Assembly: GCF_004745945.1 (NCBI RefSeq) | Contig: NZ_SRLE01000006.1 | Location: forward strand, 62,001-126,000 | Direction: 5' to 3' | DNA from: Mangrovimicrobium sediminis | GTDB lineage: Bacteria > Pseudomonadota > Gammaproteobacteria > Pseudomonadales > Halieaceae | Length of the DNA stretch: 64,000 bases | Shown here: piece by piece, positions 45,701-52,248 of the stretch | How positions within the stretch are numbered: the stretch's first letter is position 1 | Layout: every line of letters begins with the position of its first letter | Position numbers and translations under genes: made by a program | Notes under the pieces: generated by a model | The model's input: only the letters and a program-made list of their open reading frames with translations | What the model was told of the DNA's origin: nothing | Database searches by the model: none

Positions 45701-46439
45701 CTACCAGGTGATGGACGACCAGGGCGCGTGGTCCAACGAGGCGACCGTAACGGTCTCCATCATTGGCAACGGCGCAATCCCCGTGAACGGGCTGGCGCTG
45801 CTGCTCGAGGCGGACACAGGCGTATCGCTCTCCGGCTCCACCGTGACCGGCTGGGCCGACCAGTCCGGCAATGGCAACGACCTGGTCAGCAACGGCGACC
45901 CGGTAGTGGCCAACGCCACGCCCAACGGTGCGCCGGCCATCGATTTCGATGGCGCAGACGACATGCTGGTGCGCAATGGCGGGCTCAGCGGCCTGCCCGC
46001 CGGCAACGGCGACCGCACGGTCTACCTGGTGGCAAACTATCGCGGCACCGGCTACGGCGGCTTTGCCTGGGGCACAGCCAACTGCAACCAGACCTTCGGC
46101 ACCATCGTCAATCCCGCCGGCAACCTGATGCTGCAGGGGTGGTGTTTCGACCTCAATTCCGGTGTCCTGGGCAGCGGAACAGGCTGGCTGATCCAGTCGA
46201 GCACGCTGGCTTCGGGCCAGTTGGAGCACTTCCTCAACGGCGCCCTCATCGGCTCTGCGACGCACACCTACAACACCGTGCCGCAGAAAGTGGCAATCGG
46301 CGCCGAACTCGACGGCACGCCTTTCGTCGACATGCAGGTGGCCGCGGTCATCGTCTACGACCGGGCCCTGTCCAGTGCAGAGCAGGCGGTCGTGTTCGAC
46401 TACCTGACCAACAAGTACTTCGTACAGGGTGGGCAATGA
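39744..46439 (+). CDS. Giant secreted PQQ-type sugar dehydrogenase with PKD, LamG-like and cadherin-like modules
   Basis: A 2231-residue secreted protein. The signal peptide ends near residue 35 (PAWS). Residues of about 38-385 match the soluble glucose/sorbosone dehydrogenase (GSDH) beta-propeller, with motifs such as GGERGLTSIALDP, YGGGLAFGPDGKLYLTTGE and RNPYRAHWD. A PKD domain (about 390-475), an Ig-like part (475-575) and a small bacterial repeat (575-660) follow. The rest is modular: four LamG-like domains starting at Gly667, Gly1180, Gly1693 and Gly2016, with PKD/REJ-like and cadherin-like (VLANDSDADDG) domains between them. Each LamG-like module carries two conserved Cys (CNQ.FGTIV and QGWC). 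The dehydrogenase probably oxidises a sugar or polysaccharide and the modules bind glycans, but both are inference. No PQQ synthesis genes are here. The next gene is coupled by ATGA. Confidence 0.85.
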   Translation: MESLYRKVAGRVGKYTTRLGAALVATLLLASPAWSLPADFQVETLVGDLSFTNGAPVYLAQLPDGKLLLLRKKGRIELVDPSTIPSPHTLYMQLPDIESGGERGLTSIALDPDFEQNGYFYLFYTHGSTSRNRISRFTHAGTTASPGSEVMIWEDNEDWSDCCHYGGGLAFGPDGKLYLTTGEEFDGNQAQDLTRAGGKIIRINKDGSIPADNPFKDGAGPNLDEIWAVGLRNPYRAHWDLVGNRFYIGEVGGNVHATAREDLHIGRAGANYGWPFCEGPCVDPAYDDPIYSYGHADVVPNGGAITAGFVYRGNQYPSSYVGAFFFSDYTRGFIRYLELAPDGSVISVNDFGDALGAPVALIEGLDGAVYFVDYLGAIKRIVYTAGNQAPVIEAATASPDTGDAPLTVNFSVTASDPESDPMTFDWTFGDGNLGSGQTTSHTYTTKGAYDVYVSASDGNRTSIYGPLLIQVGIPPTVTITAPADGQLFRPGDLIDFSATASDADGTLTDADFQWEVQFLHNAHTHPALSTTGPSGQLSINTSGHDYHDDTGYEFALTVTDQDGLITVAKVAVYPEKTDLTLDTIPSGIPVFLDGIQQPTPLVYDTAINFQHLISVPQSVCSADTQYNFVSWSDGGAASHLVTVPETGMALTAEFVAVGPCNEIPASGLVLHLEADAGITSTAGFVESWSDQSGANNSLVAEGDPELVTGVLNGNPVVSFDGLYDSFSNAAALNGMPAGNGDRTVFLVANYVSNGFGGFAWGATGCNQAFGTIVDLQGRLMVQGWCQDFFANVAGTGAGWVIQSAVLESSQLDHYEGATLIDSRSHTYNTGTSGMVLGAELDGTPRLEMDVAAVLVYNRALSASEHTQVLDYLNAKYFASNTSNQLPTANAGLDLTVYEGEAVTLDGSASSDPDGSIVDWSWTQSGGTAVSLSGAQSAMAGFTAPTVTGTEVLEFSLAVTDDAGASTTDTVSVTVLDLDSGNLPPVAQDDPGASVLLGGSVVIDVLANDSDADDGIDPSTLTITTQPASGAVQVNAATGAVTYYHGGVSLQADSFSYQVSDFSGQPSNTATVSIAVNQPDAQVQITLPAAGSVVTGPDVVVNYVLSGSDYDHLHLSLDGVGHNTIRDLTGSFTFTDVAPGVHTITAQLVDAGHTPVGTAESQDEVVFEVASASGASLPQLGRVLYLEADTGVATTGSLVDSWADQSGAGNSLTAVGDPQLVAGALNGYPVISFDGAADVMQRTAALTGMPAGNGDRSVFLVANYLSGGYGGFAWGNTGCNQTFGTIVEPSGDLMVQGWCSDFKANEAGTGAGWLIQSATLESGQLNHYLGATLIDSRTHTYNTVASKIVLGAELDGTPQLVMDVAAVLVYDRALSAAEHAQVLAYFNSKYFAGNPANQVPVADAGADFSVDEGAVASLDGSASSDADGSIASWAWAQSAGTAVVLNAADTATASFTAPLVAATETLEFTLTVTDDLGASSADTVTVTIDNLDPANQPPVAIDDSGASALLGGSTVIDVLANDSDADDGIDPASVVVISAPANGTTQVNPSTGEITYLHGGASSADDSFTYQVFDFSGEASNTATVSVTVYAADAQLQIFAPSEGETVIGPDVVLAYSVSGSGYDHLQVQLDGLDPNDVFVLDGSFTFTNVAAGAHTITAQLVDPSSQPLDAPAAVQSVSFQVIDPGSSQVPLAGLVLHLESDSGVVTANNVVSQWLDQSIYQNDLSALGDPSLVAGAPSGLPVIDFDGSGDLLQRANEVQALPAGNSDRTVFMVANYRGAGYGGFAWGTGMGPPWTCNQTFGTIVDTQGKLMVQGWCNDFSSGVQGTGAGWLLQTALLESDQLSHYLDGLLIDSRSHTYNTVIYNMVLGAELDGSPSVDMQVAAVLVYNRALTESERLQVEGYLYDKYLLPAGGNLPPVASDDSVSMAPGASALVPVLDNDTDNSALDPSSVIVVTPPTAGTALPDLLTGAIDYTHDGGTQTLDSFTYQVMDDQGAWSNEATVTVSIIGNGAIPVNGLALLLEADTGVSLSGSTVTGWADQSGNGNDLVSNGDPVVANATPNGAPAIDFDGADDMLVRNGGLSGLPAGNGDRTVYLVANYRGTGYGGFAWGTANCNQTFGTIVNPAGNLMLQGWCFDLNSGVLGSGTGWLIQSSTLASGQLEHFLNGALIGSATHTYNTVPQKVAIGAELDGTPFVDMQVAAVIVYDRALSSAEQAVVFDYLTNKYFVQGGQ
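41742..43280 (+). repeat. Intragenic unit 1 (513 residues: LamG-PKD-cadherin-Ig)
   Basis: First copy of a long in-frame repeat inside the giant protein, from G of SGLVLHLEAD to the base before the same point in copy 2. It contains a LamG-like module (to about 42378), a PKD/REJ-like domain (about 42388-42680), a cadherin-like domain and an Ig-like domain. Confidence 0.85.
43281..44819 (+). repeat. Intragenic unit 2 (513 residues: LamG-PKD-cadherin-Ig)
   Basis: Second copy, with the same domain order and exactly the same length (1539 bases) as copy 1. Protein similarity is high throughout (e.g. MPAGNGDR.VFLVANY, LANDSDADDGIDP), while the DNA has diverged, so the duplication is not recent. Confidence 0.85.
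44820..45788 (+). repeat. Intragenic unit 3 (LamG-cadherin, 323 residues)
   Basis: A shortened copy lacking the PKD and Ig-like parts. Its LamG-like module has a short insertion (GMGPPWT) before the first conserved Cys. Confidence 0.8.
45789..46436 (+). repeat. Intragenic unit 4 (LamG-like module only)
   Basis: Terminal LamG-like module, ending with the gene at YFVQGGQ. No sorting signal, membrane helix or type 9 secretion tail follows it. Confidence 0.8.
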
Positions 46440-47425
46440 CAGGCGCGCCGGTGCCCGCCTGCCCGAGCGCGCGTCGCGACCAGCTCGCGCCCGATTTTTT
46501 CGTGGTGGGTTCGGTGCGCACCGGCAGTACGCTGCTGCGCCTGATGCTCGGGCATCACCCGCGGGTCTGCCGTTGCGACGAAATGGAATACCTGGTGCCG
46601 GGCATCGAGATGCAGTCCGCGGGACGGCCCATCGAGGAATACCGGGACTTCCTGCGCTACGACCGGATATTCCAGCTGTCGGGCTTCGACGTTCCCGGCG
46701 GCGCCGATCTTCGCGAACTGGGCGATGACCTGTTCCGCCAACTGGCCGAGCGCAACCCGGATTGCGATATCGCCGGCGCGACTGTCCACAACGATTTCGC
46801 CCACCTCGCCAGCATCTGGCCGCAGGCCAAATTCATCTTCCTCGACCGCGATCCCCGCGACGTCGCTTTCTCGGTCATGAACCTGGGCTGGGCGGGCACC
46901 GGCTGGTATGCCGCGCAGTTCTGGGTGCGCGCCAAGGCGAACTGGGAGCGGGTCTGCGCTGCCACAGCCCCCGGGCAGCGCCTAGAGATTCGCTTCGAGG
47001 ACCTGGTCGCAGCGCCGGAGCCTGTTCTGCACAAGGTCTGCGATTTCCTCGACATCGCGTTTTCACCGGCGATGCTGGAGATCGAGCGGGATACCACCTA
47101 CCGACGGCCCAGCGCGCGGGCCGCGGCCTCCTGGGAACAGCGCGGCAGGCAGCGGGATATCGCGGAAGTGGAGACCAGGATCGGGCGGGACAGGATCGCG
47201 GCCGCGGGCTACCCGCTGAGCGATTACCCGGACGTGGATAGCGGCGCCCTGGCGATGGCCGGGTTCGCCCTGCGCGATCTGTGGCACCGCACCCGCTACC
47301 GCATCAGGCAGTACGGGCTCTACCTGTGGCTGGCCAGCGCCCTGAGCAAGCGCTCGGGTTCGCAGGCGTGGCGGCGCTCGGTCCAGCTACGCCTGGACGC
47401 CATCGACAACGCGCACCTGAAGTAG
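46436..47425 (+). CDS. Sulfotransferase-family protein
   Basis: A 329-residue cytoplasmic protein with the PAPS-binding 5' loop VGSVRTGSTLLRLML (residues 24-38) and a 3'-phosphate motif FLDRDPRDVAFS (about 134-145). Such enzymes move sulfate from PAPS to sugars, lipids or proteins. The ATG overlaps the stop of the giant dehydrogenase gene (ATGA), so the two are translationally coupled. The 3' end converges with the exopolysaccharide operon. Sulfation of the polysaccharide made by that operon is a reasonable guess but not shown. No PAPS synthesis genes are in the window. Confidence 0.85.
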   Translation: MTGAPVPACPSARRDQLAPDFFVVGSVRTGSTLLRLMLGHHPRVCRCDEMEYLVPGIEMQSAGRPIEEYRDFLRYDRIFQLSGFDVPGGADLRELGDDLFRQLAERNPDCDIAGATVHNDFAHLASIWPQAKFIFLDRDPRDVAFSVMNLGWAGTGWYAAQFWVRAKANWERVCAATAPGQRLEIRFEDLVAAPEPVLHKVCDFLDIAFSPAMLEIERDTTYRRPSARAAASWEQRGRQRDIAEVETRIGRDRIAAAGYPLSDYPDVDSGALAMAGFALRDLWHRTRYRIRQYGLYLWLASALSKRSGSQAWRRSVQLRLDAIDNAHLK

Positions 47426-47451
47426 GCGCGCCTGGCGTCCGTGGAAGCGGC

Positions 47452-48258
47452 TCAGGCGCCCTCTCCGGTATACCCGTAGGGGTTGCGGATCTGTTCGTCC
47501 CGCGACTTGTTGAGCACCGTGCCCAGCAGTTGCGTCGAGGACATCTGCCGCACGATGCGCAGGCTGTCGCGGACTTCCTGTTCCGATGACAGGCCGTTGG
47601 CGACGACCATGATCGCGCAGTCGATTCGCGGCAGCACCGCCAGCGCGTCGTCGGCACTGATCAGCGGCGGCAGGTCGATGAGCACGATGCGCTCCTCGTT
47701 CTGCTCGCGCAGTTCCTGCAGGAAGTTCTCGGTACGGCTGGAACCGAGCAACTCGGCGGGATTGGCCACCGGTTCGCGATTGCCGAGCACGCTAAAACGC
47801 GGCAGCTGCGGGTGGATCAGCACTTCGTCGAGGGTGCATTGGCCGTGCAGGTACTGGTGCAGGCTCTTCTCGCTCTGCGTCCCCAGATAGCGCAGCACGC
47901 TGGGACGACGGAAGTCGAAGTCCACCAGCAGGGCCGAGCGTTCGAGCAGGTGGGCGATACTCATGGACAGGTTGATTGCCAGCACGGTCTTGCCCGAGGC
48001 TTCAGTGGGCGAGACCACCGCCAGCGTGCGCCAGTTGTTGGCTTTCATCTTGTGCAGCACCTGCGTGCGCAGCAGGTCGAAAACGCTGCTGATCAGGTTG
48101 TGCTTGTTGAAAGCGACGATACGGTGCCGCTCGAGGTGTTCGAGGTCCAGCGGGATCACCCGCTCCGGTTCGCTGGTCGCCGACGAGGATTGCCCCGCAG
48201 CCGCTTCGCCGGCTCCCTGCCCGTGCTCCATGCTCTCGTGCTCTGAATCCATATCCAT
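47452..48258 (-). CDS. CpsD/BY-kinase-like ATPase of exopolysaccharide export
   Basis: A 268-residue P-loop protein of the bacterial tyrosine kinase type seen with Wzz proteins. The Walker A region reads SPTEASGKTVLAINL (family form usually PGEGKS). Walker A' is LLVDFDFRRPS and Walker B is IVLIDLPP. The C-terminal tail is short with only two tyrosines (NPYGY), so a full Tyr cluster is missing. It lies 3 bases after the wzz-like stop; the ATG at 48258 is preferred over an adjacent GTG. In XrtA-type loci this position is held by the XrtA-associated tyrosine autokinase. Confidence 0.85.
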   Translation of the reverse strand: MDMDSEHESMEHGQGAGEAAAGQSSSATSEPERVIPLDLEHLERHRIVAFNKHNLISSVFDLLRTQVLHKMKANNWRTLAVVSPTEASGKTVLAINLSMSIAHLLERSALLVDFDFRRPSVLRYLGTQSEKSLHQYLHGQCTLDEVLIHPQLPRFSVLGNREPVANPAELLGSSRTENFLQELREQNEERIVLIDLPPLISADDALAVLPRIDCAIMVVANGLSSEQEVRDSLRIVRQMSSTQLLGTVLNKSRDEQIRNPYGYTGEGA

Positions 48259-48261
48259 CAC

Positions 48262-49851
48262 CTAGCCCAGTCGCGACAGGAACTTGATCGCCAACAGGTC
48301 CAGCGGCATCACCAGGAAGTGCACCAGCAGGAGCACCGCAACCGCGCCCAGCAGCGCTGCGAGCGAAACCCATTTATACATGCGCTTGCGCTGCGCCACC
48401 TCTTCCCGGGTCTGGATGTAGGGAATGACGACCAGCGGCTGCTCCTCGATCAGGTGCGACAGCGCACCGGCGCCGAACACGCGCCGGTCCATCATCTCGA
48501 ACAGGAACACCAGACCGAGCGAGAGCGCGAGACCAAACATCGCACCGAAGGCGACGATCTTCTTGCGGTTGGGTCGTATCGGCACCTCGGGTTTCAGCGG
48601 CGGTTCGAGCAGGGAGAAACGCTCGGCCTTCTTGCCCTCCTCCAGGCTCTCTGAGAGTCGCGCCTCCATTTCCTTGGACTGGATCTCGGTGTACTTGGCC
48701 AGCGTGTTCTCGCGGTCGCGCTCCAGGGAGACCAGCGCGCGCTGTACCTGGGGCGTCTGGATGATGATTTCCTCGAGACGCTGGCGCTCGGCATCCTGCT
48801 GCGCCAGCTGTGTGCGCAGTGACGCGACACGGTTGTCCAGGGAACTGATGCGCGTGCGCACCCGGGCGACCTCGATGCTCTCGGCCGCGGCAATGCCGTC
48901 GACGTCAGGGCCCGGTTCTCCACTGGCCAGGCCGAGCTGGTCGCGCAGGTTGGCGACGATGGCCTGCTGCCGCTGCACCTCGGGATGGCGGGGCAGGTAC
49001 TGGGACTGCAGCCGGGCGAGTTCGGCCTCGGCCTGCACCAGTTCCTGTTCGGGGGTCAGCGCCTGGCCGGCGCTGTCGGCATCGGTCACGCCGGCGCGAA
49101 TGGCCGAGAGTTCCAACTCCAGGAAGCGCCGCTCGTCTGCCGCGGCCTTGATCTCGCGCTGCAGCTCCGCCACGGCGTTCTCCGCGCGCTCGAGCATTTT
49201 CATGTGCAGGTCCAGATGCTCCGGCAACGCTCCGCTGTGCTCCTGCTTGTACAGCGCCAGGCGCTCCTCGATGGCCTCCAGTTCGTGCTTGAGCTTCTCC
49301 GCTTCCTGCTTGAGGAACTGTGTCGTCTCGGAAGCGCGCGCGGTGCGGGTCTTGACGTTCTCCTCGAGAAACAGCGTGATCAACTCGTTGGCGACCGCCA
49401 GCGCGACCCCGGGAGAGCCGTCCTCGAAACTGACGGTGAAAGCCATGGTGGCGCGGTTGCGACTCGGGGCTTCGCCGATGACCTTGGCAACCTCGACCTT
49501 GCGCCGCACCATGTCGACCTGCTCCGAAACAGCGAGTTCGTTGCGCAGGCCCGGGAACAGATTGTACTGCTCGATGATGCGCAGCAGGTTCTCGCGCGTC
49601 ATCACCAGTTGCTGGATTACCTGTATGCGCTCGTCCGCGTAGCCGGACACCGTGGAGCGCACCAGTTCATCGGGAATCTGCTGGGATTCGATCAGGATGG
49701 TTCCGGTGGACTTGTACACCGGCGGTATCCACAGCGCCATGGCCACCGCGGCCACCACGGCGAGCGCGAAGGGAAACACGAGGAATGGCCAGCGTCGCCG
49801 CGCGATACTAAGGTAATCGGCGGCTGTCAGCTCGTAGCGACGTTCGCTCAT
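48262..49851 (-). CDS. Wzz/GumC polysaccharide chain-length protein
   Basis: A 529-residue inner-membrane protein. The N-terminal Wzz domain has a membrane helix at about 18-38, and a long coiled coil spans about 165-400. A proline-rich stretch (EPPLKPEVPIRPNR) precedes the second helix (about 430-450), and an extra C-terminal helix lies at about 492-515. It sets chain length together with the Wzy polymerase and BY kinase. Size and layout fit the chain-length determinant of XrtA/PEP-CTERM polysaccharide loci. Confidence 0.92.
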   Translation of the reverse strand: MSERRYELTAADYLSIARRRWPFLVFPFALAVVAAVAMALWIPPVYKSTGTILIESQQIPDELVRSTVSGYADERIQVIQQLVMTRENLLRIIEQYNLFPGLRNELAVSEQVDMVRRKVEVAKVIGEAPSRNRATMAFTVSFEDGSPGVALAVANELITLFLEENVKTRTARASETTQFLKQEAEKLKHELEAIEERLALYKQEHSGALPEHLDLHMKMLERAENAVAELQREIKAAADERRFLELELSAIRAGVTDADSAGQALTPEQELVQAEAELARLQSQYLPRHPEVQRQQAIVANLRDQLGLASGEPGPDVDGIAAAESIEVARVRTRISSLDNRVASLRTQLAQQDAERQRLEEIIIQTPQVQRALVSLERDRENTLAKYTEIQSKEMEARLSESLEEGKKAERFSLLEPPLKPEVPIRPNRKKIVAFGAMFGLALSLGLVFLFEMMDRRVFGAGALSHLIEEQPLVVIPYIQTREEVAQRKRMYKWVSLAALLGAVAVLLLVHFLVMPLDLLAIKFLSRLG

Positions 49852-49927
49852 CGGATCGGCGCAACCCCCACGTCCTGAAGATTACGCGGGCTGGACTGAA
49901 TTCTCAGCGCCGGGAACTGTGACATCA

Positions 49928-51100
49928 TCAACCTCTGGAACGCTCTGGCAACTGGTATTGCAACGAGATCATCGCCACGTTCGCATCTGCTTTTTCCGGC
50001 AGGTCCTGCCGCTTGTGCATGAGGGCAAAGCGCACGCTCCAGTGCTCTGCTATCCCCTGTTTTAATGATAATGTAACGCTCGAAGATTCTCCAAGCTGTT
50101 CCGCGTCATTGCTGCGCCAGATCGCGTCCAGTCCGAAGTCCAGGCGCGCGGTGAGGCGATAGCTCGCTCTCAGGGTCGCCATATCGGCTGTCGTATAGCC
50201 ACCTGAACCGCTGGGACTGGTCAGGCGCGATAGCGCGAAATTCCAGTCCAGGCGCCTGCCGGTGTAGTCGAGTGAGGCGCTGGCATTCCACTGGTCGTCC
50301 TCCCCGTCCGCGCCCTGCGTATCCACCACGGTGTAGCCGCCACTGAGATCGAAGGTCAACAATTTGCTGGCCCGGGTGGTAAAACCCAGGGACGCACCGT
50401 AGAGGTCGGCGTCGCTGCCGTCCTCGCCCTGCGGCTGGTAGCTCGAACCGTTCAACGCGACGTACAGGGAGGACTCGTCGCTGAGCAGCCGGGTCAGGCG
50501 CAGATCGGCGGCGGGAGTGCGGTAGTCGGACAGCCCGGCATCGTCGTAGGACACATCGACGTAGGTCACACCGAGGTCCAGCGTATTTTTTTTGCTCAGG
50601 CGGTGGTTCCACTGCAGCCCGGCGTTGGCGCTGGTGCGGGTACCGTCGGCGGACAGCGCGCTGGTGTCCTCGAATTCGGTGATGCGGGTCGAGGCCTCCT
50701 CGTAGCCGGCGTCGACACTCCACTGGCCCTGCGCGTACTCACGGGTATAGGTTCCGCGCAACCTGGGGTCGCGGCGGTCCTGGCTGAGGTCGGTGTCCGT
50801 GGACTCCTCCAGTTTCAGCTCCGCCTGCAGACGCCAGTCGTTGGGCCCATCCGCCCAGTGCATGCGATAGTTGGGCGTAAGGTAGCCGCGGTACACCGAC
50901 TCCTCGTCCTCGGCCATCATCAGCGGGTTGGAGTCGTACTCGGCGCCGGTGGAAAAATCCAGGTACTGGTAGAACGTCTGCGCCTGCCCCCAGTTGGGCG
51001 CGGCCAGCAGGCACAGCGAGCCGAGACAGCGCAGGCCCACGCTGGCGGTTCGCCGCGCGGGACCATAGGAGCGGAGCATGGAAGTGCGATTGACAGGCAT
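49928..51100 (-). CDS. Outer-membrane beta-barrel protein of the exopolysaccharide locus
   Basis: A 390-residue protein with a signal peptide (cleaved near GQAQ, about residue 40). The rest is alternating amphipathic strands with aromatic ends (e.g. FDLSGGYTVV, WSVRFALMHKR), as expected for a beta-barrel of about 16-18 strands. It matches the PEP-CTERM-system-associated outer-membrane protein found between wza- and wzz-like genes. A secretion pore or surface anchor for the polymer is likely. It starts 15 bases after the export protein gene. Confidence 0.8.
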   Translation of the reverse strand: MPVNRTSMLRSYGPARRTASVGLRCLGSLCLLAAPNWGQAQTFYQYLDFSTGAEYDSNPLMMAEDEESVYRGYLTPNYRMHWADGPNDWRLQAELKLEESTDTDLSQDRRDPRLRGTYTREYAQGQWSVDAGYEEASTRITEFEDTSALSADGTRTSANAGLQWNHRLSKKNTLDLGVTYVDVSYDDAGLSDYRTPAADLRLTRLLSDESSLYVALNGSSYQPQGEDGSDADLYGASLGFTTRASKLLTFDLSGGYTVVDTQGADGEDDQWNASASLDYTGRRLDWNFALSRLTSPSGSGGYTTADMATLRASYRLTARLDFGLDAIWRSNDAEQLGESSSVTLSLKQGIAEHWSVRFALMHKRQDLPEKADANVAMISLQYQLPERSRG

Positions 51101-51115
51101 CAGTGATTTCCCGGG

Positions 51116-51658
51116 TCACGGCACCAGCAGGGTATCGCCGGCCTGGAGCTCGTAGTTGGTGCTGAAGCTCTTGCCGGAAAGTATCGCGTTGTAGCGCACT
51201 TCCAGCCGCTGCTGGCCATCCGGCGTCTGGCGCACGATGCTGATTTCACTGACGTCGGCGAAGGTATCCAGCCCGCCGGCAAGACTCAGGGCCTGCACCA
51301 CGGTGATCGGGCTGCTGATCATGAACGTGCCCGGTGTCTTGACGTTGCCCAGCACATAGAAGCGGTTGCCCTCGGTGGCCTTGACCACGACCGAGACTGT
51401 CGGCGCCGGCAGGAACTCGCGCAGGCGCTCCTCCAGCAGGGTTTCCACCTCTGCCGCGGTGTGCTCGCTGGCGACCAGGTTCCCGGCCAGCGGGAAACTC
51501 ACGCTGCCATCTGGCAGCACCAGCGTGTCCTGGTCCAGGGTCTCCTCCCCCCAGACAGAGATGCGCAGCATATCGCCGGGCTTGACCGTGTAGGGCGCAG
51601 CGGCAAATGCGCTGCAGCTTGCCAGCAGCGCCAGTAGCGCGCTCAGGACTCGGAACAT
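51116..51658 (-). CDS. Wza-like polysaccharide export protein
   Basis: A 180-residue periplasmic or outer-membrane protein with a signal peptide (about 1-20), a Poly_export domain (about 22-95, starting YTVKPGDMLRISVWGEE) and one SLBB domain (about 100-175). It is short compared with Wza (about 380) because it has only one SLBB repeat and no C-terminal barrier helix; the neighbouring beta-barrel may provide the outer-membrane pore. The leader lacks a clear lipobox. Confidence 0.9.
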   Translation of the reverse strand: MFRVLSALLALLASCSAFAAAPYTVKPGDMLRISVWGEETLDQDTLVLPDGSVSFPLAGNLVASEHTAAEVETLLEERLREFLPAPTVSVVVKATEGNRFYVLGNVKTPGTFMISSPITVVQALSLAGGLDTFADVSEISIVRQTPDGQQRLEVRYNAILSGKSFSTNYELQAGDTLLVP

Positions 51659-51691
51659 GGTGCGTTTATCCAGCTCGGGAAAATGAAAGCA

Positions 51692-51718
51692 CGGGCGCGG
51701 AAAGCAATTGCGCGCCCG
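51692..51718 (-). terminator. Hairpin between the PEP-CTERM-like gene and wza-like gene
   Basis: CGGGCGCG pairs perfectly with CGCGCCCG over 11 bases, followed on the minus strand by TGCTTTCATTTT. On the plus strand it is followed by AATTTTTTG. It lies 92 bases past the stop of the small gene and 34 before the wza-like ATG, so it could attenuate read-through into the export genes. Confidence 0.6.
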
Positions 51719-51809
51719 GGAATTTTTTGTGTTGGGTCAGCCGGCTCCGTGGCTGCGACAGGAACCTGCGTGGCACAGGTCGCTGCTGGGAACAACCCGT
51801 GGCCGGGTT

Positions 51810-52127
51810 TCAGATGGACCGCCGGTTGGACAGGACGACAAACCCGAACAGGCCGAGGCCGAACAGCCAGGCCGCCGCGGACAGGGGAACACCGACCAGT
51901 TCCTCCGCACCGCTGGTCACGGAGGCGGCGGGTGGCACTCCGAGGGCCTCGGCAATCGAACCGGTGATCGGCTGGTCGACCCAGCGCCCCTGGGCGGCCT
52001 GCTGCGTCGCCACTTCGGCAACCACAGGCGCAGGCGTTTCCGCCGCGACCAGCACCGGTGACACTTGCAGGGCACCGATCAGCAGTGCCGTTTTCAATCC
52101 TGTAGAACATGCTTTGTAACGACGCAT
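51810..52127 (-). CDS. Tiny PEP-CTERM-like (VPLPA-type) protein
   Basis: A 105-residue protein with a signal peptide (about 1-28, cleaved near VAA) and a mature part of only some 50 residues. The C-terminal sorting-like tripartite signal is VPLSAAAWLFGLGLFGF..., then NRR. This tail is typical of the variant PEP-CTERM/VPLPA-CTERM signal processed by exosortases: motif, membrane helix, basic end. The ATG at 52127 is preferred; an upstream TTG at 52175 would lengthen it by 16. No exosortase is in the window. It sits between the initiating glycosyltransferase and the export gene, so a role in anchoring or organising the polymer is inference. Confidence 0.7.
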   Translation of the reverse strand: MRRYKACSTGLKTALLIGALQVSPVLVAAETPAPVVAEVATQQAAQGRWVDQPITGSIAEALGVPPAASVTSGAEELVGVPLSAAAWLFGLGLFGFVVLSNRRSI

Positions 52128-52152
52128 AGTGGCTACCTGTATACCGCACGCC

Positions 52153-52170
52153 GACACCCGTAGAGGTGTC
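52153..52170 (-). promoter_or_regulatory. Leader hairpin before the PEP-CTERM-like gene
   Basis: GACACC and GGTGTC form a 6-bp inverted repeat with a 6-base loop, 26 bases upstream of the ATG. A weak promoter (TTGTCT, 16 bases, TAAGCT on the minus strand) lies upstream at about 52190-52220. It is either an operator or a leader stem. Confidence 0.35.
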
Positions 52171-52248
52171 TCCAACAGCGTGAATCCAGCTTAGCAGTAG
52201 CCCCCCGGCAGACAATGGCCCTCGCGGGCTATTCTCGCAGGGTTATGA

